Assembly (NCBI GenBank): GCA_905250885.1 | Contig: CAJNOQ010002027.1 | Coordinates: forward strand, 1 to 26,796 | Length of the DNA: 26,796 nt | Source: Didymodactylos carnosus | Lineage: Eukaryota > Rotifera > Eurotatoria > Philodinida > Philodinidae | Direction of reading: 5' to 3' | Part shown: piece by piece, positions 1 to 8,683 of the stretch | How positions within the stretch are numbered: position 1 is the stretch's first letter | How the letters are laid out: every line of letters starts with the position of its first letter | Position numbers and translations under genes: made by a program | The notes under the pieces: model-generated | The model's database searches: none | Told to the model about the DNA's origin: nothing | Seen by the model: the letters and a program-made list of their open reading frames with translations, nothing else

Positions 1-7
1 TTAGTAT

Positions 8-30
8 AAACTTCGAAAAATCGAAGTTTT
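8..30. repeat. Short hairpin at the window edge
   Basis: AAACTTCGA and TCGAAGTTT flank a few A residues, giving a small near-perfect palindrome at the very edge of the window. It may be the inner part of a larger repeat that starts outside. Confidence 0.5.
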
Positions 31-210
31 TCAACTTTGAGTCAATATCCATGTTTATTGACGAAAACGTTGAAAGCGGCGATTTGTATCTATTTATTCC
101 GAAGACTACAAATATTCTTCAAAAGTATCTAGTTAGTTTTTAACTTTTATATTTTATGTATTTCAAAAGCTAATTTATATATATATAATACGCAATGTCT
201 ACATCAGGAA

Positions 211-273
211 TCTTCTAGAACCTTCTAGAAAACTTCTGAAATCTTCTGGAAAACTTCTAGAAAATTTCTAGAA
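211..273. repeat. Tandem TTCTAGAA array resembling heat-shock elements
   Basis: Six TTCnnGAA-type units follow each other. TTC triplets start at 213, 223, 234, 244, 255 and 266, each followed by GAA (the third with a one-base gap). The first two units are separated by exactly two bases, which makes a perfect four-pentamer heat-shock element (TTCnnGAAnnTTCnnGAA). Later units are spaced by three bases, so the period becomes about 11 bp. Another unit, TTCTAGAAAC TTC, sits at 315-327. This is either an 11-bp microsatellite that happens to match the HSF site or a real HSF-binding array. No heat-shock gene is visible in the window. Confidence 0.65.
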
Positions 274-817
274 ACTGCCGCCACACGCATGTGTATGTCC
301 AGACAACTGAAATTTTCTAGAAACTTCTATAACGACAAAAAATTATTTTTCAGAATAATAAAGGATTATTTTTTTTGTTATTGTGTGATTTTTTTTCAAT
401 AGCTTGGCCCTAAGTATAGTACATGAGCAAAGCGTTTGCACATGCTTGACACACTTGGTAATTTGCACATTAAGTTTAGTATTATGTACACTTTTTGAAT
501 GAATCTTTCACAGAAAAGGCATTTTCCCTCCCATACCTCCCGAGAAAACCGCATTTTTTCAAAGTTAAAGCTCCGTAACTTCATAAGGGGATGAGCTAGA
601 AAGATGAAATGTGGTGTATAAGTAGGACACTGCAAGAGGAGTGAAATAAAAAAAAATTGTTAAAATCGGTTCGTAGGAACAGGAGTTATAGGTGAAATAC
701 TGCCAACATCAATTCTACAAAAAGTTGCATCTCACTTCAATAATGATTTGGTCTAAAATACTATTTGTGCACGCACCGTTTCAAGATTTAAAAATAGTTG
801 TATTCGATCATACTCGA

Positions 818-957
818 CTGCTCATCATGTTCTGCTCAAAACAGATTTGCTCATCTTCCATTTGCTCAAAATCCTTTTGCTTAACTAATTTTTTGCTCAA
901 AATAAATTTGGTCATTTTCTTTTACTAAAAGTCGTTTTGCTCAAATCATTTTTTGCT
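818..957. repeat. Degenerate TTTTGCTCAAA repeat patch
   Basis: The word TGCTCA with flanking T and A runs recurs at irregular intervals of about 14-22 bp (near 820, 833, 849, 863, 893, 937), with degenerate variants (GCTTAAC, GGTCATT, TTACTAAAA) in the gaps. It is a decayed minisatellite. A short overlapping ORF (692-928) is explained by this repeat and is not called a gene. Confidence 0.55.
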
Positions 958-1120
958 CCTATTCGAGGTTACCGAAGTAGCAGAGTAAGTGAAATGACGT
1001 TGTTAGGGAAGTCGTCAAACATAAGTCTACGCGTAGATATAGATGAATATCGTTTTCTTTCGTTTTTCTTCGCTAATTTTGCTGAATGAAAGAAATCGAA
1101 TATAGAACTATGTACAGAAC

Positions 1121-1268
1121 AGAGCACCAGCAAATAAGGAGATATCTCTTTTCACACAAGCATATCTTTCTGTTCTCTTTCGTTTCAATCGACGTGCTGA
1201 GACAAAAAAATGTTCGCACACGAGATATCGTATGTGAAAAGAGATATCTCCTTATTTGCTAGTGCTCT
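1121..1268. mobile_element. Hairpin MITE-like element, copy A
   Basis: The left end AGAGCACCAGCAAATAAGG and the right end CCTTATTTGCTAGTGCTCT are inverted copies. Pairing continues inward through GAGATATCTCTTTTCACA on the left and TGTGAAAAGAGATATCTC on the right, leaving a short central spacer. Such a terminal-inverted-repeat hairpin without coding capacity fits a fold-back MITE. It lies next to a related copy (1279-1416). Confidence 0.75.
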
Positions 1269-1278
1269 ATTTTTTATT

Positions 1279-1416
1279 AGAGAACTAACATATAATGGGA
1301 TATCTCTTTTCGCACATGCATATCTTTCTTTTCTATCGACTCGATGAAGCCGAAAAAAATGTCCGCACGTGCGATATCTTGTGTTGAAAAGATATATCCT
1401 TATTTGCTAGTTCTCT
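1279..1416. mobile_element. Hairpin MITE-like element, copy B
   Basis: A diverged tandem copy of the hairpin just upstream, in the same orientation, with the same order of landmarks: GATATCTCTTTTC, GCATATCTTTCT, a GTCCGCAC / GTTCGCAC core, then CCTTATTTGCTAGT and TCTCT. Its ends are AGAGAACTAA and TTAGTTCTCT-like (GCTAGTTCTCT). It has more arm mismatches than copy A, so it is either older or under different constraint. Confidence 0.7.
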
Positions 1417-1538
1417 ATTATCAGTTACACAATCTAACACAATTTAAAGTTGAATTCTATTCTTTCTGTTTATAAATATTAGTTACACATAGAGATGTAT
1501 TCGTTGTAGCAAACTTAGAGGCAGATTCCGAATTTGCG

Positions 1539-1607
1539 TAGGTAGAATAAGAATTTCAGGCTAGCCCAGGCAAAATTAGAATTCTAACTTTGGCTAACGG
1601 AGGCAAA
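1539..1607. repeat. Short direct repeat, GGCTAnC..AGGCAAAATT
   Basis: AGGCAAAATTAGAATTC near 1567 and AGGCAAAATTGGAATC near 1600 are direct copies about 33 bases apart, each preceded by GGCTA. This is a two-unit decayed repeat with no further interpretation. Confidence 0.4.
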
Positions 1608-2592
1608 ATTGGAATCAGTTTGGGTATACCATGGCACATAAACTCACGATGTTTTAAAAATGTAAAAACTCGAATTATTGTCTTTTTGTTGTATGCACAC
1701 AACCGACTTGTTGAATTAGGTTTTGAAAACTTTGCTGGGTTTTTAAGATGTTTTTATCTTTTGAAATATGAAATTGTTTTCTAACGACCGTCCATAAATT
1801 CTAGTCAGCGTAGTATCTATATTATAATAACAACTTAAACTTAAAGCAGGATGGATAACGCACTCCACTTCACTGTGCTCCTCTTCTTTGATGTTTCGAT
1901 TTCTTTAACTTTTTTTCTATTCTACTCAGTCTCATAATTAGCTTATCTTGTAATTTCATAGACATTCAACATGTGAAAGTAATTTATTCTCTGCGTGAAT
2001 AAGGAATCGATAGATAGAAAACCTAAACCTCTATAATTTAAAATTTATAAGCATTTTCGACTCAATTTTATCCTATCAGCTTTTTACAATATCGACTATT
2101 TCACAAGATTAGTAGTTATTTCTTGTTTACTTTGTGGTTTTATTAATGTTAATATCGATCATGAACTGATTACTTTATTATTATACGTTGTTGCTTCCCA
2201 AAGCTTATAAATGACGACAGTCCATGGTGACAATCTTGATCTGAAAAAACGAAAAACAAAAATCAACCAGAATGAAACTACAGTTAAACTTTTTTGTTTT
2301 CAGTATATAAGATTAACAAAAACATAATTATAATTGAAGCCTGAAGCTTGAAACAGAATTTCAAGCTCTATCACCTGTATGAATGGCATGCTATTTGTGC
2401 TTGCCGTTAATTAATTAATTAGAAACTACGAAAATGTGTGTTTTTCGAAAAAAAGTGACTTCGGATAATTATGGTCAGTCCGTGTCATTTGCACGGAAAA
2501 GGCAGAGTTTAAATGCCACCGGCTTTCAGAGACCGATTTTAAATCAATGGCAAATAGAGAAGTTATAGACGAGATTGTTCTCTATTATTATA

Positions 2593-2996
2593 TGAAATTG
2601 TTTGGCTGTACAAAATATGAACGTGATGAATCAGATATATTTGATGCGTCATCAGGTAAATATTTGAAATGGTTTATCTAATAAATCATAAGAATCTTTT
2701 CTAGTAAATTAAGCCATTTATCAACAATTGTTTGTGGAAAATATAAAATATTTAAAAATGGACAACCCACGAATGGTATTATTCATTTATGAAGCGTTAT
2801 TCACAATTAAGAACTGCGAAATCAATTCCTATTGAGTTACCAGGAGCAAAAATGACACAAATAATTGTTGATAAATGGTTTAATTTACTAGAAAAGGTTC
2901 TTATAGCTTATTAGATAAACCATCTCAAATATTTACCTGATGACGCATCAAATATATCTGATCCATCACATTCATATTTTGTATAGCCAAACAATC
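2593..2996 (+). pseudogene. pogo/Tigger-type transposase relic with inverted duplication
   Basis: From 2759 a frame reads WTTHEWYYSFMKRYSQLR and continues to VDKWFNLLEK around 2890. This matches the second (CENP-B-like) helix-turn-helix of pogo/Tigger/jerky transposases: a W-F/Y-x-F-x-K-R start and a V-x-K-F/W-F-x-x-L-E end. Just after it, in shifted frames, LLDKPSQIF and a D-D-A-S-N-I-S-D string resemble the linker that leads to the first catalytic Asp block of that family. Frameshifts and stops (TAG at about 2911) show that it is dead. The segment 2849-2996 is also present inverted at 2593-2735 with high identity, so part of the transposase was duplicated head to head. Assignment rests on motif resemblance by eye. 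Confidence 0.72.
2593..2996. repeat. Inverted repeat, arms about 145 bp
   Basis: The left arm 2593-2735 and right arm 2849-2996 are inverted copies with few mismatches. Both carry the word GATGCGTCATCAGGTAAATA (or its complement) and the word ATTTATCAACAATT (or its complement). The spacer of about 113 bp holds the unduplicated part of the transposase helix-turn-helix coding sequence. Confidence 0.85.
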
Positions 2997-3438
2997 AAAC
3001 ATGTTCCTCAATGATTATTAAATAAAGCTTTTTCAATTCACTTCATTCTTTGCTAAAAGTGATCTGACTTTCATCATGGCATTTTGAGGTCATTGAATCA
3101 AATGCTGCATAATTCGAATAAAAATGCATGTCTTAGAGTCAAGAGGTAGAGGAGTATCTGGGGAATATGAAAAGCTGAACACATTTTTAATTACACAGTT
3201 ATTACAAGTACCACCTTAATTGGACTGTCAAAAAGCAGAACTATAGCAGAAATACGACGAAATTTTGAGGAACTGACCGTAATTACTTCAAGGCACTCTA
3301 TATGTTATGTCTGATTCATTTTCACACTATTGTCTTGAAAATGCTGTTCGAAACAGCGAAACGTCAGTGTTTGTAATTTAAATGAATGTAAAATGTCCAA
3401 AGTTTAAATCCAGTTGAAACAGCAGGGGAAAATAATAC

Positions 3439-3520
3439 TGAATAAACGAAGTGAATAGCTGTAACAAATACCATAATTGAAATTTGCCACAGTTATTCAC
3501 GTCGTTTATTCATTCATGTT
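3439..3520. repeat. Short imperfect hairpin
   Basis: TGAATAAACGAAGTGAATAGCTG and its near complement CAGTTATTCACGTCGTTTATTCA face each other over a spacer of about 35 bases. It is possibly another small fold-back element; no coding content. Confidence 0.65.
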
Positions 3521-4133
3521 CAAATGCGTTGTTATTTCAATTATTTTCGTGCCTAAATTCTTATCCATCAGAAAAATCAATTATCCGTACAATTTAATTC
3601 ACTAAAACTGTAAACAAAAAGATATTTAAACTCTAAGTTACACCTATTTTACTATAACACTTCAATTTTCAAGAATAATTTTTAGAATTTTATCAAATGA
3701 AAACTAAATCGTACTCCTCGAGAGAGAACTTTTTCGAACGACAGCAGTGTAATGAGACAACGAAAAAAATACATTTTTCTTACATAATCTTGAATACTGG
3801 AAATATTTGTTTAAAAGGCCTTAGAGTATATGTAAAAGCTCATGCTTCTTTTTTTGCACTGTTTCAGTTATTATTGAAGGTGCATTATGTGTACTCAGGC
3901 AAAGAGAAACAAAAAAACAGTAAAAAGTATTTTTATTTCCAGTCGACAACGTAAGCATATATAACATCATATATATATATGGTTATACTTTTCTTTTTCT
4001 TTTCTTTTTTAGAAAATACATTATACATTAACATGTCAAAAACGCCATTTTATTGAGATATAAATGTACGACAGAGATCTGCTATAAACTTAATCAGATA
4101 AAAGCCACCGATTTTTTCAACTAATTCAATGAG

Positions 4134-6985
4134 ATGGGTCATCATCCTTCTAAATTCAAACCGAACAAATCGTATTCACTAACACCTAAAGGAGGACCTC
4201 CTTTTGTACAGCCACATTTACATGATTTATCACGATTCGCTGTCATAACTGTTATATTTAATCCTGTTCACTTTCATACACGTTATGAATTATATCATCG
4301 ATTTGCAAAACATATGGCAGATTCAAATGTACGTTTATTTACAGTTGAATGTATATTTCATTCAACACGTAAATTTGGATTACCTGAACAAAAGTTTGAA
4401 GTAACAAATGCTAATAATCCCGATCATTTTCAATTTATTGCACCATCTATTATATGGTTGAAGGAAAATTTAATCAATATAGCTGTTACTCAGTTACCTA
4501 AGCACATTGAATATATAGCATGGATCGATGCTGATGTTGAATTCGAGGTACCATCCTTCACATAAAAAGTAATATTCTTTCTTTTTATAAATTTTTCTTT
4601 GAATAATTCAGAGACTCGACTGGCCTCATTTGGCAATGAACGCAATGCAAAAATATAGTATTGTTCAATTGTTCGAATGTGGTTTCTTTTGTGGACCGAA
4701 TGGGAAGAACGAGATATTAAGAAGAGACTATTCATTTGCCTATAGTATTCGAAATAACAAACCAATTGATCCAAAACGGAAGGACTGGTACGCTCATCCG
4801 GGATATGCATGGACAATGAAACGATCCGATTTTATCTTACTAGGCGGCTTACTAGATTTCAGTATTGTAGGATCAGCTGATTTACATTTTGCCTTTGCGC
4901 TTTTAAATCGAGTCACTGAGACATTTCCACCCGGATTACATCTAGACTATGCTAGTCTCACCACAAAATGGGCAGAAAAACTATACGCAATAGCAAATGG
5001 TGGAGAAAATGTTGGCTATATACCAGTAAATTTATATCATTATTGGCATGGAAGTAGAGAAAATCGTCATTACGTTGATCGATGGTTTGTACAAAATTTA
5101 GTTTTTTCTTTGAAAAAAAGGTTCATCCGAACTCGCTAGTCTAACAGTAGTGATGGGTCGTAGAAGATGCAAATATAACGAAACGAAAGATAGAAAACGA
5201 AAAACGTACGAGCAGTTACGCACTATTTTTCTCCTTCCTTAGTCAAGCGTTGGCGATAATATCAGTGATAATGTTTTCTATCATAGGATGGCTAGTTCAA
5301 ACTAAGAACTACCGCAAAAAGGACGTGGATAGTTTAGAGCAGCAAACGTGAAAATTCTCTTAAAAACGCAATCTTTGTGCTTATATCATAAAAAACACAT
5401 CCGTTGCACACTTATCATTTCCAGTCTTTGTCCTCCCAGTGTCATTTGAATAAAAGTCATTTTATGTTGATTTTTTAACCTAAAGATTATTCATCTACGC
5501 CAAGAACATTAAGATTCATTTCGTATTTTAGCGGCGTAAGACGTTAGGCGTCGTTTTCTTACGAGATCATTTTTTTCCCGTTCTCGTCCGACGTAAAATT
5601 TTTCATTCTTTTACCTTTTTACAGTATTCGTGGCCGTATGTTTAAACCATACAGAACACGAATACCGTAAGAACGATAACGTAAGGAAGACGCTTTTTAC
5701 GTCTTACGGTCCATCACTATCTTATAGTGTGAATTTGATTTTCTTTTTCTAAACTATATATGTTTTTCAAATTAAATGTATCAAATGCACACCAAAGGAG
5801 AGCTAAAGTCTCGTTATTATTGGGATGTCCGACGAATAGAATAATCAACTCCTTTAACTAGCTTTAGAGAAATGTAACAATAAAAGAAAATGAACGTATT
5901 GAAGAGAAAAAAAGGAAATAAGTGTAAAGAAAGGATAAAAAGAATAGGTGCTATAATCCGTTTGAATAGATGCAAGAAAGAGATGCACATCAAAAGAAAC
6001 CGCCAGAAAATAAAAGAAAAAAGAAACTTTCGAACTCAAACACGCAGGATCGAGTTAGTGCGGACCGATATCAGTCAGTGCTGGTAATTTACAGCATGCC
6101 ATACGTACTAGTAGTGCCACACTGATGTTTTTGCAGAAAGTACGGTATCCACGCAGCCACATAGAACTGAAAAAAACTTAAACTGAATTTTTCGTTCATT
6201 TTAGGTCGATCTTAGAACGTAACCGTTTTTCGCCCTATAGTGATCTTGAGAAACACGATAATGGACTTTTAAGGTTGACAGGTAAAGGAAACCGACGAAC
6301 AGAAGTACTAGAACAAGATATTGTGAACTATTTTAAAAGTCGTAACGAAGATATGAAAATAATACCATCTCCACAAAAACCCTCTCAACCCGTTAATCGA
6401 CCAAAACCAAATCAGCAACCTCAGAAAAAATATCCTCAAATAGCGCCACCACGCCGTACAGGGAACTCTTCGAATTTTTCTCGTCCTGTTCCCTCTGCAA
6501 TTCGCTGGACCTCAGGTGGAGCAAATACTCACGTCGACGACGATCAGTTTTATCATCATTGTACCTGTCATGGACATCACCATCATCCTGGAAATCACGA
6601 CTGTCCATGTTATATACCAAATGGTGACGACTGCTTTCCTCACGAGCACCATGGGCATCACGGACATCACTCTGATCAACAAGAATGGAATACTGATCAC
6701 CATAACCATCCTCAAGATTGGCAGCACACCCATCATCATCACGACGATCCTGCTCACAGTGGAGGACATCATCATCACGACGATCATGCTTACAGTGGAG
6801 GACATCATCATCACGACGATCATGCTTACAGTGGAGGACATCATTGGGGTCATGATGCAAGTCACCACGATTACTCCAGTGGGCATACGTATGATAATAG
6901 TGGGGGAAATTACTCTGCTGGTGATTACAGTGGAGGGAATTACACTGCTGGAGATTATAGCGGTGGGAATGGAAGTTTTTATTAA
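4134..6985 (+). CDS. GT-A-like glycosyltransferase with Gly/His-rich tail (3 exons)
   Basis: Exons 4134-4547, 4612-5084 and 6205-6985 join in frame to give about 555 aa. ATG 4134 follows an in-frame TAA (4122). Residues 34-300 resemble a glycosyltransferase family I recall mainly from bacteria, phages and large DNA viruses. They include a Rossmann-like start (RFAVITVIFNP), a WLKENLIN block near 108-115, IAWIDADVEF with the DxD metal/nucleotide-sugar motif at 132-134, then HPGYAW, a GGLLDFSIVGSAD block and YHYWHGSRENRHYVDRW. Exon 3 supplies the expected family end (NGLLRLTG, then VNYFKSRNED), which supports the GATG/gtttgt...ttag/GTCG splice. After about residue 345 comes a Pro-rich linker, then from about 405 a Gly/His/Asp tail with CxC pairs and three HHHHDDxAxSGG repeats. 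No signal peptide is evident at the start. Donor sugar and acceptor are unknown. AATAAA lies at 7132-7137. Confidence 0.85.
5085..6204 (+). other. Second intron of the glycosyltransferase gene
   Basis: A 1,120-nt intron with a gtttgt donor inside the sequence coding for DRW and a T-rich ttcattttag acceptor. Joining restores a Trp codon across the splice and a family-typical C-terminus. More than half of the intron is the inserted element 5148-5719. Short ORFs inside (5854-6039, 5890-6087) are considered chance. Without the splice, the frame would end at TAG 5137-5139. Confidence 0.8.
5148..5719. mobile_element. hAT-like MITE in an intron, with 8-bp target duplication
   Basis: The ends TAGTGATGGGTCGTAGAAG and, inverted, TAGTGATGGACCGTAAGAC form terminal inverted repeats of about 16 bp with a few mismatches. 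The flanks TCTAACAG (5140-5147) and TCTTATAG (5720-5727) agree at 6 of 8 positions, as expected for an ageing 8-bp target-site duplication. The TAGnG terminus and 8-bp duplication are hallmarks of the hAT superfamily. The 572-bp interior has no transposase frame, so it is non-autonomous. It contains a CGTATTCGTGG.../...ACACGAATACCG internal inverted motif near 5620-5665. Confidence 0.75.
6731..6838 (+). repeat. Three 36-bp coding tandem repeats
   Basis: Units at 6731-6766, 6767-6802 and 6803-6838 encode HHHHDDPAHSGG, then HHHHDDHAYSGG twice. Units 2 and 3 are identical in DNA, so this array expanded recently. Downstream, 6895-6970, a second set of related Gly/Tyr units (NYSAGDYSGG, NYTAGDYSGG) follows. 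The His codons give long open frames on the other strand too, which are not genes. Confidence 0.95.
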
Positions 6986-7131
6986 ACCTCCGGACAATTT
7001 TTTTACATTTGTATTTATATTACATTTTTATACTACTAAAATCTTTAAATGACCAAAAATATATTTGATCAATTCCTAATTAGTGTCTACGTGCATTTTC
7101 ATCAGATATAGACTCTCGAAGACCTTACCAT

Positions 7132-7137
7132 AATAAA
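7132..7137 (+). promoter_or_regulatory. Candidate polyadenylation signal AATAAA
   Basis: This is an AATAAA hexamer 147 bases after the glycosyltransferase stop codon, in AT-rich sequence. It is plausible as the 3' end signal of that gene; position is the only support. Confidence 0.4.
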
Positions 7138-8683
7138 GCAAACTGATCACATCTCTCTAATTGTAACGTCCACATAGTGTAGCGTTACTTATCTTGATCT
7201 GGACAAGAGTCGTTCGTCAACTGACATTGGTTGAAAAATATGACCATTCCCAGGTGTTAAAATTACACTGACGCAAATACATTACGCATTTTGAGAAGAA
7301 GTTGTTAATGGCAGGTAATATTTTGATTGGTTAATTGAAAAGTTGTTCTGTCTTATATATAAATAAAAAAAATTTTGTGAAGCAAAGTAGAAACTAATAT
7401 TCACTGAGAAAACGTGGGTGGGAGAGAATTTCTTCGTTTTCTTTGTCCGGATAAACACCGTATAAACTGTCTTATTCTAATTTTTATATGTTTCCAGACC
7501 CTGCTTCATTTAGAAAGAAAACTCAAAGCTGTTCTTCAACAGGAGTACTGAAGTTTTGGCGTTTATGTTTATGGAATGACTTCTGTGTTCCACATAGACA
7601 AATTTTTGAAGGTTTTTAAGCATTTGAGTCGGTGAATACAGTTTAAAAGTACTGTAGTCCTGTTAAAACACAAATCTTCTCAATCATTTTATTTCTGTTT
7701 ACTGATCGATTATTATATAAAGTGCTACATTGATAGTCAAACTGTAAATACGTTTTAGGGCGAATTACATTTCTCCTACATAGTTGATTGAAAAATACGT
7801 AAACTCGGTACGTTAAGCAAAGTTACACATACACAACAGTGTCGAAGTCTTCTGAGTTTTGGCGTCAGTAGTACGTGGAACGGTTCATGAATACTGATTA
7901 TTACAATAAAGTTTTACTAGAGAAAAAAATGAAAGACGGTGTTATTTAGATCCTACGGAGACTTTTTTTTTTTTATTTCAAACTTAGTTCTAATTCACTC
8001 TTTTTTTAGTGTAGAAGTTATTTTACGGAAAATATTGTTTATTTCAATTTACTCAACTGAAACTAAACGTTTAAAACACCAAAAAAACGGCGATAAATAA
8101 AACGTTTCTGTTGCTGCAAGATCATTAGCGCCGGTGTTCTTTCTCTCTGTGGAAACGCCAAAATCTTGAAATAAATTGAGGTAATTATAGAACTGAACAT
8201 TCAAAAAAGTCTGTGTAAACTAACATAAATGTTGATTGAGACTATTTTAATGTGCTTGGAAAATAAAAGAAATAGATGATTAGAATGGAACAAAACGCCA
8301 GCTTTGATATTCTTTACTTTGTACAAATGGGCTGGATTTATTTCGAGTTTCGCATATTGGACGCGTAGGAAAATAAATACAATTTTATGAGTGTAAAATA
8401 GATGGCTGTTAACTTGAATTTAATATTGCAGTGCCGAGAAAATGAAATAAACATCTCTTTCTTTTAGCTCATTTTTAGAATTATCATCCTTCCAACATAT
8501 ATACATATGTTTAGTGTGTACATGGTTTGTTTATTTTTTTATATCTGATTAATGTTTTCTTTATTGTTAAAACTGAGAGTGTAAAAGTTTCATTAGATTC
8601 TTGTTGATTTACAATTGTGTATTTGTTGTTTTCTTTCTTTTTTTGTTCCGCATTATTCTACAATTCTCTAGTATAACGCGCTA
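7138..8683. other. Intergenic region upstream of TRF2, no gene recognised
   Basis: No conserved frame is visible. The word TTTTGGCGT (or its complement) occurs three times (near 7555, 7857 and 8155), which may be fragments of one repeat but no full arms can be aligned. A polypyrimidine run ending in TCTCTAG (8635-8671) immediately before the TRF2 start is a good splice acceptor, so a 5' untranslated exon of TRF2 may lie somewhere in this stretch. Confidence 0.5.

Larger units (their letters stand above)
1..4133. other. Gene-free 5' stretch with repeats and transposon relics
   Basis: I see no convincing gene here. Open frames at 396-635 (-), 692-928 (+), 1590-1784 (+) and 3697-3954 (+) are short, lie in AT-rich low-complexity sequence and show no family motif. 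The stretch contains a heat-shock-element-like array (211-273), a TTTTGCTCAA repeat patch (818-957), two hairpin elements (1121-1416), a pogo-type transposase relic (2593-2996) and a short hairpin (3439-3520). The last 150 bases before the glycosyltransferase gene are very TA-rich (around 3955-3980) and could hold its promoter, but no defined core element can be chosen. Confidence 0.6.

Noticed and set aside
211..327. Promoter of a heat-shock gene inside the window
   Set aside because: No chaperone-like coding sequence follows within the window on either strand; kept only as an HSE-like array.
2471..2690. Open frame before the pogo relic reading through the left arm of the inverted repeat
   Set aside because: No recognisable domain; the latter half is the antisense of the duplicated transposase segment.
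6275..6985. A stand-alone His-rich gene starting at 6275
   Set aside because: The codon there is TTG; the frame continues upstream to a good 3' splice site at 6204 and supplies the missing C-terminal end of the glycosyltransferase family.
6393..7052. Long open frames on both strands overlapping the His-rich exon (6393-6860 -, 6512-6997 -, 6516-7052 +)
   Set aside because: They arise from the repetitive CAT/CAC/GAT codons of the real exon; their proteins are monotonous (Met/Ile/Val/Ser or Asp/His/Arg) and lack any motif.
7540..8190. A further large inverted repeat around the three TTTTGGCGT words
   Set aside because: Only about 15-20 bases match; arms could not be extended on either side.
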